From Clostridiales bacterium (GTDB lineage Bacteria > Bacillota > Clostridia > Christensenellales > CAG-314), in assembly GCA_022508345.1 (NCBI GenBank), contig JAFLVK010000002.1, positions 248,001-312,000 of the forward strand: a stretch of DNA of 64,000 bases, read 5' to 3'. Within the stretch, counting starts at the first letter, position 1; each line of letters begins with the position of its first letter. Below the pieces are notes generated by a model. That model ran no database searches. It saw only the letters and a program-made list of their open reading frames with translations, and was not told the DNA's origin. The translations under genes were made by a program, and so were the position numbers. This document shows, piece by piece, positions 35,791 to 44,781 of this stretch.

Positions 35791-37302
35791 TTAGTCTGCA
35801 TTGAAGGTAGTTACGTTTGAGCCGTTGTTCCACAGTGTGTCTAGCGAATAAATTTCGCGCGTGTCCTTGTGGAATATATGCACGATAACGTCGCCGTAGT
35901 CCACGGCTATCCACCTGCCCTCTGTGTAGCCTTCCTTGCGGATAGCGAAACGTCCCTGTTTTTCCAGATGCTCCTCGAGATGCTCGAATATTGCCTTTAC
36001 CTGTGGCATGCTTCGTCCCGAGCATATTACAAAGTAGTCGGCAATGTCGCTTATGCCGCTTATTTCAACAATCTTTATGTCCGTTGCCTGTTTATCCGCA
36101 AGCAGCTGGCAAATTGTCTTTACAGTTTCACTAGATGATGTATTTTTTACCATATCTTTCTCCATTTGTATTGTGTTGTTTCTACTGTATTTTATGCTTT
36201 CCTCTACGTTACAGTAATAGTCAATTGTCTGTTCGGACAACGGACACACACTGTCTGAATGTCGCTCCAGGCACACACCGTACGCCTCCACCAGGCAAGC
36301 TACGAACATATCGTCAAGGCTTCCCCTCTTCAGGTGGGATAGCGGATAGGGGCGTGTATCTTCCGTTTTGTCGGCAACGTACACAATCTTTTCCAGCCGT
36401 GACATGTTGGGTCTGCCCGTTGTGTGGTACGCTATTGCATCGAGAACTTCCCTGTCCGTCACATTGAAGTCGCGCTTTGCAACCTCTGCGCCCAGGAATG
36501 AATGCACCACCGAATTGGGCATGTCGCTTGGCTTTGTAAAGCCGTATTTGCCGTAGTCGGCAGGCGAAATGTATTTGGCGCAGTCATGCAGTAAGCAGGC
36601 GGTAAATACCTTTTCCTTTTCATCTTCCGTTGCCAGTTCCAGCCCGCGCTTTACAACGTAAAATGTGTGTGTAAACCGCTCGGGCTTGAGGTAGTCACGA
36701 AGCTTGTCCACAGTTTTACGGTGTTGGGCGTACAGCTTGTGTTGCACAATGTATTTGTCAACACTGTCGGGTACGCTGTCGGCATTGCTCAGCCCGAAGT
36801 CGTAGCGAAGCCGAATTTCCGTCGAGCTTACGGCGTTAGCTTTGAGATTCAACCGCAACACAGTAGCCGCGTAATCGCGTTCAATGCGCCTTACCGTAGC
36901 CGACGAGGTTTTCCGCGTGCGGTCGGCAACAACAAGGGTTGCAAGCTTTGCAATTTCCTTGGGGCAGTACCATTTGCCAAAGTTCACCAAGCTGTCGCCG
37001 CCAATTATCAGGTACAGTTCGCTATCAGGGTACAGCTCTTTGAGATGGCGCAGTGTTTCCACCGTGTAGCTCTTGCCCTCTTTGTTCAGTTCGTAGTCGC
37101 TCACATCGGCAATTCCGTCAAAGGCAATGCGGGTTAGTGTCATGCGCGTTTGTTTGTCGACGTCCACCGTTTTGTGTGGTGGGTCTCCGCAGGGTACCAC
37201 TATCAGCTTCTCTAGCGAAAGCTGTTCGCGTGCTGCCAGCGCAATGCTTAAATGTGTGTTGTGCGGCGGATTGAATGTTCCGCCGAAAACGCCTATTTTC
37301 AT
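35791..37302 (-). CDS. nadD: NadD-YqeK-RsfS triple fusion
   Basis: One uninterrupted 503-codon frame encodes three proteins normally separate but adjacent in Bacillota. Residues 1-195: nicotinate-nucleotide adenylyltransferase (GGTFNPPHNTHL, SSTEIR) for NAD synthesis. About 196-385: a YqeK-type HD phosphohydrolase (THTFYVV, LLHDCAKY, VVHSFLGAE, YVADKTEDTRPY), which cleaves Ap4A. About 390-503: RsfS ribosome silencing factor (DIADYFVICSGRS, GRWIAVDYGDVIVHIF). The DNA at the YqeK/RsfS junction reads in frame, without a stop. An internal ATG at 36153 has GGAG seven bases upstream, so free RsfS may also be made. The gene has no ribosome binding site; a -10 box ends 6 nt before the ATG. Confidence 0.9.
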   Translation of the reverse strand: MKIGVFGGTFNPPHNTHLSIALAAREQLSLEKLIVVPCGDPPHKTVDVDKQTRMTLTRIAFDGIADVSDYELNKEGKSYTVETLRHLKELYPDSELYLIIGGDSLVNFGKWYCPKEIAKLATLVVADRTRKTSSATVRRIERDYAATVLRLNLKANAVSSTEIRLRYDFGLSNADSVPDSVDKYIVQHKLYAQHRKTVDKLRDYLKPERFTHTFYVVKRGLELATEDEKEKVFTACLLHDCAKYISPADYGKYGFTKPSDMPNSVVHSFLGAEVAKRDFNVTDREVLDAIAYHTTGRPNMSRLEKIVYVADKTEDTRPYPLSHLKRGSLDDMFVACLVEAYGVCLERHSDSVCPLSEQTIDYYCNVEESIKYSRNNTIQMEKDMVKNTSSSETVKTICQLLADKQATDIKIVEISGISDIADYFVICSGRSMPQVKAIFEHLEEHLEKQGRFAIRKEGYTEGRWIAVDYGDVIVHIFHKDTREIYSLDTLWNNGSNVTTFNAD

Positions 37303-37308
37303 AAATCT

Positions 37309-37337
37309 ATTCTACAATATTTTTGCAAACTTTTCAA
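37309..37337 (-). promoter_or_regulatory. Promoter of the NadD fusion gene, probably leaderless
   Basis: Leftward TTGAAA (37337-37332), 17 nt, TAGAAT (37314-37309). Six bases separate the -10 box from the ATG at 37302, so the mRNA should begin at the start codon. Confidence 0.7.
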
Positions 37338-37364
37338 TTAAAAACGCAAAAAAAGGTCAACAAT

Positions 37365-38153
37365 ATGCATATGAGTAAAATATTGAACTGTTTGTTGTGT
37401 ACGGTAATAATTTTTTTGTTGTGTTTGGTGTGGATAATCTACTGCCTACGCGACGTAACACTGGCATTTGCGTTGTCGGCTATTGTTGCGCTTGCTAGCT
37501 GTTATCTCATATTTAGGTCGCTATCCAAGTTGGAAAATGGAAGAAAACTGAAGCAGGCAAAGAAAAGCAATATTGCAAGCTTAAGCGAGTACCTGCGTTT
37601 TAACGAAAACAACGCCGAGCTATTTGCCGACATGCTGCGCTACTACCGCTTCGACGTTGAAGCTGTCGACTACGACAACCTGATTGTAACAAAAAACAAC
37701 CTAACCAGCTACGTTGCTTTGCTTTTCAGCCAGGACAGCCTCAGTCGCGAGGAACTGAGTAAAACGGTTGTATCCGCCAAACGCAAAAAGTGCACTAAAC
37801 TGTATTTGTTTGCCAACAAGGTGGACGGCGCACTTGTGAGGCTTGCGGACAAATATCTACATACCGTATCGGTGGATATTGCCAACACATACGCCCTATT
37901 GGAAAACTGCGACAAATTGCCCACTCTACCCAAAAAATCTCAAAAAAAATCTTCAATTGTTGCAAGCTACGCATTTAACAGACGGCGTTTCGGTTGGTAC
38001 TTTGTAAGCGCCTTGTTTATGCTTGCGGTGTCTGTTATCGCATATTTCCCGTGGTACACGCTTTGCTGGGCAACAGTGTTTTTTGCTGTTGCCTTGTACT
38101 GCCTGCTCAACACGCGATACAACACACCGCCCACAAATATCACTTTGGATTAG
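37365..38153 (+). CDS. Four-helix membrane protein with a central soluble domain
   Basis: The 262-aa protein has two membrane helices at the N-terminus (about residues 5-50), a soluble domain of about 140 residues, and two more helices near the C-terminus (about 210-250). The soluble part (YYRFDVEAVDYDNLIVTK ... KVDGALVRLADKY) loosely recalls the layout of membrane-linked restriction-endonuclease-fold domains, but no catalytic motif is certain. The ATG at 37365 follows AAGG at eight bases. It is the only rightward gene here and its end overlaps the end of the M50 peptidase gene by 14 bases. Function unknown. Confidence 0.65.
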   Translation: MHMSKILNCLLCTVIIFLLCLVWIIYCLRDVTLAFALSAIVALASCYLIFRSLSKLENGRKLKQAKKSNIASLSEYLRFNENNAELFADMLRYYRFDVEAVDYDNLIVTKNNLTSYVALLFSQDSLSREELSKTVVSAKRKKCTKLYLFANKVDGALVRLADKYLHTVSVDIANTYALLENCDKLPTLPKKSQKKSSIVASYAFNRRRFGWYFVSALFMLAVSVIAYFPWYTLCWATVFFAVALYCLLNTRYNTPPTNITLD

Positions 38154-38991
38154 CAGCGACGAAATTGCTCAGCGGCGTATCCAACGGGTTGTCGATAATG
38201 AGCTCCTCCAGCTCGGCAACGCTAAAGCTACGCAAGGTGCGCATGTCGGAGTTCACCACTTCCAAACAGTACAAAAAATTACCCTGCATACGCTTTGCCA
38301 CGTCGGACAGGGTGTTGTTTTGGTAAAATACCAGCGTTTTCTTTTCCATACCTCTTTTCATAAACCGTCTTGTATTCATTGCAAAGACGGTCCTTTCATA
38401 TGTTTCCCGACCGCGTGCGAACACACCGGAAAACAAGCCTATTGCAAACAGCCCCAAGCTGAACAAATTTAAGCCGACAAACAGCGAAAAAACAAACACG
38501 CCAAACAGCGTTAACGAAAACGCCACCGTGAACCTTTTTGTCAACGTCAGTGCCTTGCTGCCCAGCTTTTTTTCAAACAGCCCTGTAAGCACGCGACCGC
38601 CGTCCAATGGGTAACAGGGCAGCATATTTACGCATGCCATGGTCAAGTTGGCTGTAAAGAAGCTTTCGGTATAGTAGTAGGTTACAGGGGCAATCCACCA
38701 CACCGACAGGCACACCAGGCACAGCGCAAGGTTGCACAGCGGGCCTGCCAATGCAATCTTTACCCGATCGGTGCCGTTGACGTCCTGGAAGTCTCCGTAC
38801 AGCACCGCGCCGAAAATTCCCAGCTGTATTTCCTTGCAACGGTAAAACAGCTTGCTTGCAACAATATAATGGGATATTTCGTGCAACAACACCGCAAAAG
38901 AATACATGGTAGCGAAGTATCCTTGTTTGAACACTATCGCTACCACTAGAAATATCCAAAAGCTCGGTTTTATTACAATTTTAAGCCGCAT
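38140..38991 (-). CDS. spoIVFB: SpoIVFB-like site-2 protease (M50 family)
   Basis: This intramembrane zinc protease has HEISH (about residue 37) and the second metal motif in MLPCYPLDGGR. About six membrane helices are followed by a cytoplasmic C-terminal domain, as in SpoIVFB, which cleaves pro-sigma-K in Bacillus sporulation. The gene order minD-minE-spoIVFA-spoIVFB supports the assignment. Whether this organism forms spores cannot be judged here; the substrate could be another membrane protein. No ribosome binding site is obvious before the ATG at 38991. Confidence 0.85.
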   Translation of the reverse strand: MRLKIVIKPSFWIFLVVAIVFKQGYFATMYSFAVLLHEISHYIVASKLFYRCKEIQLGIFGAVLYGDFQDVNGTDRVKIALAGPLCNLALCLVCLSVWWIAPVTYYYTESFFTANLTMACVNMLPCYPLDGGRVLTGLFEKKLGSKALTLTKRFTVAFSLTLFGVFVFSLFVGLNLFSLGLFAIGLFSGVFARGRETYERTVFAMNTRRFMKRGMEKKTLVFYQNNTLSDVAKRMQGNFLYCLEVVNSDMRTLRSFSVAELEELIIDNPLDTPLSNFVAANPK

Positions 38992-39141
38992 GTGATTTGA
39001 ACCTGTAAGGGTGTAGCTTGTGTGGAATTGACATCATTGCATTGAGACAGCGTACTAGACCCGTACGTGGGAGCAAGGGAATGCGGCAAGGACGCGCAAG
39101 ATACGCGCTTGTCGGCTTGCAGTGTTCCAATCCCATGCGGC
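38992..39141. repeat. Intergenic element with CGTAC hairpin (family member, divergent)
   Basis: This 150-base gap contains the hairpin CGTAC-TAGACCC-GTACG (39051-39067) and flanking text similar to the elements at 48173 and 60770. Outer pairing is weaker (TGGAA near 39022 with TTCCA near 39123). It begins right after the stop codon of the spoIVFA-like gene, like the other copies. Confidence 0.45.
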
Positions 39142-39768
39142 TCACACGTTCCATGTAAGTTGCGTTTCACTGCCGATAACGTCCTTGACAGTTTCACCTG
39201 CAACGGTTAGCGTTGCAGTAAATGTACCGTCGTACTTGCCAATCAGCGAGTTGATGGCAACAGTGTCGCCCACTGCTACGTACACACTTACAAGATTGTC
39301 GTAGGTGATACTTGTAGTTTCGTCGATTGCAACCTTCACCGACGAATCGGTAACTTCCGTAACTGTGCCTGCGGTAAAGGAAGTTGTTACCCTACCACCG
39401 TCAAATGTAGCCACGCCGTCTACAACATCTACAAGATTTACATTAGCAGGGATAGCCACCGTTTGCGCAGTTACATCCTGTTCTGCCTTGTGGAAAATGG
39501 TTGTGGAAATTGCTGCTTTTGCCGTTTGGAACACATCACTTGCAAATTCGCCGTCGATAAACAGCATTGCAGTAAGTATCGCTACGCACAGCACAGCTAC
39601 CGCAACAATCTTCATTGTTCTTGTAAGCTTGAAGTTTATTTTTTTGAATTTAATTTTTCTCTTAGCGCGCTCGGGCTCTTCAACATACTTGCGCTCCGAA
39701 TAGGAAACGTCCAGCCAATCGCTTTCTTCCGCATCACATACGATACTGTTTACACCGTCGAAATCCAT
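39142..39768 (-). CDS. spoIVFA: SpoIVFA-like membrane protein with degenerate LytM domain
   Basis: The 208-aa protein has a charged N-terminus, one membrane helix (about residues 53-70) and an outer domain whose last 80 residues read like a metal-less LytM/M23 domain (SITYDNLVSVYVAVGDTVAINSLIGKYDGT). SpoIVFA holds and inhibits SpoIVFB in sporulating bacteria. The neighbouring M50 gene and the min genes fit that role. GGAGG precedes the ATG at ideal spacing. Sequence likeness is weak, so the name rests partly on gene order. Confidence 0.65.
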   Translation of the reverse strand: MDFDGVNSIVCDAEESDWLDVSYSERKYVEEPERAKRKIKFKKINFKLTRTMKIVAVAVLCVAILTAMLFIDGEFASDVFQTAKAAISTTIFHKAEQDVTAQTVAIPANVNLVDVVDGVATFDGGRVTTSFTAGTVTEVTDSSVKVAIDETTSITYDNLVSVYVAVGDTVAINSLIGKYDGTFTATLTVAGETVKDVIGSETQLTWNV

Positions 39769-39816
39769 AGTTACACCTCCGTTAGTTCACCATAGACTAT
39801 GAGGCGAATTAGCTGT

Positions 39817-40035
39817 TTATGCCAGTGGCGGCAAAGTTGGCTTGATTTTTTTTACCGATATTGTTATCACCATATTTGCATGTGCGCCCTTTCCAACCTC
39901 CACGGTCATCCCGTCGCAGTCCATATAGCGCGCAACAAGCTTACTAAGCTCGCTGAAGAACTCCGTTTGTCGGTAGTTGAATTTGTCATGCAGTACCATT
40001 GCCTGCGCTCTCTCGTAAACCACAGATTGTTTCAT
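39817..40035 (-). CDS. minE: MinE cell-division topological factor
   Basis: MinE stimulates MinD ATPase and drives Min oscillation. The 72-aa protein is short for the family. The first part resembles the helical MinD-contact region (RAQAMVLHDKFNYRQTEF); the rest is the beta-rich dimer domain. It lies 6 bases after minD, and GAGGAA precedes the ATG. Similarity is modest, but the neighbouring minD and the size make the call likely. Confidence 0.75.
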   Translation of the reverse strand: MKQSVVYERAQAMVLHDKFNYRQTEFFSELSKLVARYMDCDGMTVEVGKGAHANMVITISVKKIKPTLPPLA

Positions 40036-40041
40036 ATTTCC

Positions 40042-40803
40042 TCACGCGTTACGCTTCATTTTACGTTTAAGCCTGCCGAAAACGCCCTTGTACTGCGTAA
40101 CACAGTCGTATATTTCCGTAACACCCGTTTGCAGATTGTTGGCAAGCACGTCAAAGGCGCGGTTTTCGTGCAATCTCAGGCAACAGTTGACGTCGTCATT
40201 TTCCGGCAACACCCCAAGGGCATTGTGACCAAGCAGGCTGAATATTTCAAAGGCGGACAGCATTTCCCCGCTTGCCACAAGGTCGCCCCTTACGCGGTTG
40301 ACAACTACGTTGATTGGCAGGCTGTTGCCCAGCTCCGCTATTGTTTTGTCGGCATCGCGCACGCTGCTGAGGTGCGGAGTAACAACCACAATCGCCTCGT
40401 CTGCGCACGCCACTGCCCTGCGAAAGCCACTTTCAATACCTGCGGGGCAGTCGATGAGAAGAAAGTCGAAGTTATCGCTCAGCCTGTCCACCACCTTTTT
40501 TACTGCGTCGGCGGTTATCTGACGCTTGGCTAGGTGACAGTTGGGCATGACGTACAGCGTTGGTTCGTTAGCGTCCTGAATTAGTGCCTGGCTAGGACGG
40601 CAACGGTTTTCCACCACGTCAACAAAGTCGAACACCACCTTGTCCTCCACCTGCATTACTACGTCCAGGTTGTTTAACCCAATATCCAAATCCATCAGCA
40701 GCACCCTCAAAGATTTTTTGGCAAGTGCCAAGCCCAGGTTTGCGCACACCGTGGTTTTGCCCACTCCGCCTTTGCCGCTTGTTACAACAATTTTACGCGC
40801 CAT
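40042..40803 (-). CDS. minD: Septum-site-determining ATPase MinD
   Basis: This membrane-associated ParA-type ATPase positions the division site. It shows the deviant Walker A GKGGVGKT (residues 10-17), LLMDLDIGLNNLDV, and IDCPAGIESGF. A C-terminal amphipathic helix (YKGVFGRLKRKMKRN) serves as membrane anchor. AGGAGG lies upstream. minE follows. No minC lies in this window, and the gene upstream is a surface protein, so MinC, if present, is elsewhere. Confidence 0.95.
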   Translation of the reverse strand: MARKIVVTSGKGGVGKTTVCANLGLALAKKSLRVLLMDLDIGLNNLDVVMQVEDKVVFDFVDVVENRCRPSQALIQDANEPTLYVMPNCHLAKRQITADAVKKVVDRLSDNFDFLLIDCPAGIESGFRRAVACADEAIVVVTPHLSSVRDADKTIAELGNSLPINVVVNRVRGDLVASGEMLSAFEIFSLLGHNALGVLPENDDVNCCLRLHENRAFDVLANNLQTGVTEIYDCVTQYKGVFGRLKRKMKRNA

Positions 40804-40917
40804 TCGTTACTCCTCCTTTCGGCAAGCAACATTGTAGCACCATTTTTCAATCTGATTACATCTTCGACAAATCTTTCAACAACTAAAAAGTGCGTATATT
40901 GGCACAAAAGCAAGAAA

Positions 40918-40945
40918 AAGAAAAGGACGGAGAAAACCCCGCCCT
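40918..40945 (-). terminator. Terminator of the BspA-like gene
   Basis: Leftward AGGGCGG pairs with CCGTCCT (one G-T) around an 8-nt loop, followed by TTTTCTTTTTC. Confidence 0.75.
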
Positions 40946-40962
40946 AACGAAAATAATGAACC

Positions 40963-43900
40963 TTAATCTTCTTTGTTGTATACCCAAATTTCCGGAGTTA
41001 CGCCGTCATCCGCCCAATGCCAGTAATTACCGTCATACGCTGTTTCTTCAGAATTTAGACTAGGCTCCAAAGCGCTGTAATAGTAACGGGTAGCATTAGT
41101 GAGAGACGTATTGGAACTACCAATTGTAATGTTGTTCCATTGGTCTGCAGTTCCGTAGTAGAAGACAACGACAAGATTGTCACATTGACCGAATGCCAAA
41201 TTACCTATTGTTGTTAGACTTACAGGAATAACTATACGAGTTAGACTACCGCAACCATAGAATGTAGAGCCGCCTAATGCTGTTACGCCTTGAGGAATGG
41301 TAATACTCGTTAGACTACTGCAACCATAGAATGCAGCACTTCCTATTGATGTTACACCCGAAGAAATTGTAATGTGTGTCAAGTTGCCACAATCGTAAAA
41401 TGCATATTTATAAATGCTGTACTTATTACCATTCGGACTAGTGCTAGGCAAAGTCAGTTGTACTTCACTGCCACGGTAATAAACCAAATAATCTCCATCA
41501 TCAGTACAATCAAATACAAATCCGTCTTTTTCTACAAGCCTACTTTGTTCGCCTACTCCATAAACATAAAGTGCATAGTAGGCCACTTCGCCATTAGTAG
41601 TTGCGCCTTTTGTTATGTCTAAAGATGAATAGTTCCATACTTCTAACAGTCTGTAGCAGCACTGGAATGCATTACCCCCTATTGAAATTACGGTTGATGG
41701 TACGGTAATGCTTGTTAAACTATTACAATACGAAAAAGCATTTTCGTCAAACGAAACTAGCTGACTACCATTTTCGAAAGTTACTGTTACTAGGCTTGTG
41801 CACTTATAAAATGCAAACGATCTTATTTGTGTTACACTTGCAGGGATTACTATGCTCGTTAAACTACTGCACTCGGTAAATATCCATAGCTCAATTGTAG
41901 TTAATTGAATGTTGCTCTCAAACGTAACCGTTGCCAAATCGGTACACTCGTAAAAAGCCGAACTACCTATCGACGTTACACTTGCAGGTATTGTTATAGC
42001 ACTAAGACTACTGCAATTGGCAAATGCTGAGCTATCAATTGATACTAGGCGACTGTCCCCATCAAAGTTTACTGTTACCAAGCTGGTGCAATTGTTAAAC
42101 GCAGAGTCGCCTATTGACGTTACGCTTGCAGGTATTGTTACGCTTATTAGATTGCTACAACAGTAAAACGCATTGTCATAAATGCTGTATTCATCACTCG
42201 TTGGACCTTTACTTGGCAAAATCAATTCCGTTTCGCTACCCGAATAGTATACCAGATAGTCCCCGCTATCCGTGCAGTCGAATACAAATCCGTCAATTTC
42301 CACTAATTTGCTTGCCTCGTCTACATTGTATATATAAATAGCATAGTACGCAATAAAACCATAGGACCTTGAACCTTTCTCCAGCTGCAAAGAAGAATAG
42401 TTCCATATTTCAACCAATTTTTTGCAAGAAGTAAATGCAGAACTACCTACGGAACTTAAACTTTCCGGAATAGTGACACTTACCAAGGCGGTGCATCCAT
42501 AGAAAGCTTCTTGTTCTATCGATACCACTTGTGAAGGAATATCAATGCTTGTCAAACTGCTACAACCATAGAATGTCGACTCTTTTATTGATGCTAATTT
42601 ACTGTTATCTTCGAAAATTACCTTTGCCAGACTTGTGCACCCGTAGAATGCATAGCTACCCAATGACGTTACGCCTTCAGGGATGGTTATGGTTGTTAAG
42701 CTAGCGCAATTACGTAAAGCATAGTTGCCAATTGATGTTACGCTTGAAGGGATAGCAAAGTTTTTCAAACTAATGCAACCGCTAAATGCATTTGATCCTA
42801 TAGACGTTAGTTGAGTGTTTCCTGCAAAATTTACAGTTACCACACCTGTACAATTACCAAACGCAGACGATCCTAATGAAGTTACAGTTGAAGGGATTGT
42901 AACATTTGTGATACTTTCGCAACCGTAGAAAGTGTAATTTTTAACAGTTGAAACCTCAGCCGGTATCTCAAGATTTGTTACAAGTTGATTGTTGAGATAC
43001 AAGTTGTGACCATAACACAATGGATTGTAATAAGCACTGGAAAAATCGATATTGAGCCATGCCAAAAGATTGGAAATATGCACCGCATTGAGGCTACTAC
43101 AGTCGGCAAATGGTTTTCCCTTTATAGACTCAACGTCTTCGCCAATTACCACAGTTGTTAGATTTGTGCAACCGTCAAACGCTTGTGTTGTCGAATTTTC
43201 CAAAAAATTACAACTAATAGCATTTAGATAGACAGTTACCAAACCTGTGCAATTATAGAATGGAGAAGTAGCTACGAGTGTCACACCTTCGTGGATTGTG
43301 ACGCTTTCAATACTGCTACAACCATAGAACGTGTAACTCTTAATATTTGTTATTTCCGACGGTATTTCAAGATTGATTAGTAACTGATTGTTTATGTACA
43401 AATTGTGAGCATAATACAGCGGATTTGCAGTAGAATTGGGAAAGTATACCTTACACCATGCAACTAAATCCGAGATATACACTGCTTTGAGCCCACTACA
43501 GCCGGCAAACGCAGACGTATTGATCGACGTAACACTTGAAGGAACGATAATACTTTCAATACTGCTGCAATAATAAAACGCATAACTGCCTATTGACGCT
43601 AACTGGCTACCGTCTCCGAGTATTACTTCTTTAAGACTTGTACATTTGTAAAATGCCCGACTACCTATTGATGTAACACTGTTTGGAATGAATACACTTT
43701 CGATACTATCGCATTCGTAAAAAACCTCTGCAAGAATGGCAGTAACGGGATAGCTATTGTGCGTAGAAGGAATAATTAAGTCTTTATCACTTGCAGTACC
43801 GATTCCGCTAACCGAATAAGACACTCCGTCACTATTCAGCGTAAATTCCAAACCGACCGTACCTGTAGCAGTCCATTTAGCCACAAATGTCAATTGACTG

Positions 43901-44715
43901 TCGCTATCTGTCGACCAAATATCTGCAGAAGTAACAAGTGTTTCGCCAAAGTACCAACCGTCAAATTCTCCGCCAGTCTTAGTAGGAGTGGGCAATTCAC
44001 CTATGGGTTGATTAAATGTTACTGTAATTTGCGTAACGCCAAGGTTACCGTCGGCACCGTTGTAGTCGAGAGTAACCGTGTATGTTTTTGCCGTATATAT
44101 TGCGTAAACAGTTATGTTGCTGTCACTGAGGGTATAGTCCTCCCATGAGCCTGTGTAACCAACCTTTGCAGGTATTTGCGGCTCTGTTACGCTTGTATCG
44201 CCTTCATTGTAGCTTACCGTCGCTATCGTTACACCATCTGCAATGAATGTTACGCTGTATGTTTGCGGAACTACAGGAGTATCGCCACCTGTGTTGCCAC
44301 CGGTATTATCCCCAGTGTTATCGCCGGAGTTTCCGCCTTGACTTCCACCTGTGCTGTCTCCCGAGTTACCGGTTCCGCCTGTGCCCGTGTTATCACCGCT
44401 ATTACCGGTATTGCCTCCCGTATTACCACCGTTACCTGCACCTGTATTGCCACCAGTACCGGTGTTATCACCATTATTCGATGCTGTGTATCCACAAACA
44501 TCACAAGATCCATTGACAAAGTTGTGCTCTGCCTTGTCGCATGTTTCATCCGTATGTCCACAAGTAGCTTTATGCCAGTGATATGTGGCGTTAGATGACC
44601 ACTTGTCCGAATAGGTATGCGCATGGGGCAAGCTGCAAGCTGACAGTAAACATAACGCCAAAATAGACAATGCAACTGTGACAGTTATCAGTGTTTTCCG
44701 CAAAAATTTAAACAT
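40963..44715 (-). CDS. BspA-like leucine-rich-repeat surface lipoprotein
   Basis: The 1250-aa protein has a lipoprotein signal (LLSAC, Cys27), a Cys/His motif (CGHTDETCDK ... CDVCGY), a Gly/Asn/Thr-rich linker (about 77-147), and two beta-grasp repeats of the Listeria-Bacteroides/InlB-B kind (about 150-283). About 35 LRR_5-type leucine-rich repeats follow (SVTSIGSSAFYGCSSL style). The LRR run is broken twice by a near-duplicate insert (VWNYSSLDITKG ... DGDYLVYYRGSE; IWNYSSLQLEKG ... SGDYLVYYSGSE). BspA-type proteins bind host proteins or other cells. GGAGG precedes the ATG. A promoter and a terminator-like hairpin lie in its long leader. Confidence 0.9.
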   Translation of the reverse strand: MFKFLRKTLITVTVALSILALCLLSACSLPHAHTYSDKWSSNATYHWHKATCGHTDETCDKAEHNFVNGSCDVCGYTASNNGDNTGTGGNTGAGNGGNTGGNTGNSGDNTGTGGTGNSGDSTGGSQGGNSGDNTGDNTGGNTGGDTPVVPQTYSVTFIADGVTIATVSYNEGDTSVTEPQIPAKVGYTGSWEDYTLSDSNITVYAIYTAKTYTVTLDYNGADGNLGVTQITVTFNQPIGELPTPTKTGGEFDGWYFGETLVTSADIWSTDSDSQLTFVAKWTATGTVGLEFTLNSDGVSYSVSGIGTASDKDLIIPSTHNSYPVTAILAEVFYECDSIESVFIPNSVTSIGSRAFYKCTSLKEVILGDGSQLASIGSYAFYYCSSIESIIVPSSVTSINTSAFAGCSGLKAVYISDLVAWCKVYFPNSTANPLYYAHNLYINNQLLINLEIPSEITNIKSYTFYGCSSIESVTIHEGVTLVATSPFYNCTGLVTVYLNAISCNFLENSTTQAFDGCTNLTTVVIGEDVESIKGKPFADCSSLNAVHISNLLAWLNIDFSSAYYNPLCYGHNLYLNNQLVTNLEIPAEVSTVKNYTFYGCESITNVTIPSTVTSLGSSAFGNCTGVVTVNFAGNTQLTSIGSNAFSGCISLKNFAIPSSVTSIGNYALRNCASLTTITIPEGVTSLGSYAFYGCTSLAKVIFEDNSKLASIKESTFYGCSSLTSIDIPSQVVSIEQEAFYGCTALVSVTIPESLSSVGSSAFTSCKKLVEIWNYSSLQLEKGSRSYGFIAYYAIYIYNVDEASKLVEIDGFVFDCTDSGDYLVYYSGSETELILPSKGPTSDEYSIYDNAFYCCSNLISVTIPASVTSIGDSAFNNCTSLVTVNFDGDSRLVSIDSSAFANCSSLSAITIPASVTSIGSSAFYECTDLATVTFESNIQLTTIELWIFTECSSLTSIVIPASVTQIRSFAFYKCTSLVTVTFENGSQLVSFDENAFSYCNSLTSITVPSTVISIGGNAFQCCYRLLEVWNYSSLDITKGATTNGEVAYYALYVYGVGEQSRLVEKDGFVFDCTDDGDYLVYYRGSEVQLTLPSTSPNGNKYSIYKYAFYDCGNLTHITISSGVTSIGSAAFYGCSSLTSITIPQGVTALGGSTFYGCGSLTRIVIPVSLTTIGNLAFGQCDNLVVVFYYGTADQWNNITIGSSNTSLTNATRYYYSALEPSLNSEETAYDGNYWHWADDGVTPEIWVYNKED

Positions 44716-44749
44716 TTGATTTCCTCCGACTTACATAGATGATTTTCAA

Positions 44750-44781
44750 CAAAAAAGTGTCGCCCCTACCGAGACGACACT
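44750..44781 (-). terminator. Leader hairpin with T run before the BspA-like gene
   Basis: AGTGTCG pairs with CGACACT around a 12-nt loop, followed leftward by six Ts. It lies between the promoter at 44943 and the start codon at 44715, so transcripts would have to pass it. It may be an attenuator. Confidence 0.65.

Noticed and set aside
36141..36180. A frameshift or stop separating YqeK from RsfS
   Set aside because: Codon-by-codon reading of the junction shows a continuous frame.
39799..40533. Long rightward open frame (244 codons)
   Set aside because: It is antisense to minD and minE, whose motifs and ribosome binding sites are clear.
41000..43700. Regularly spaced repeats that could suggest a CRISPR array
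   Set aside because: They are codons of leucine-rich repeats; units vary in sequence and stay in frame.
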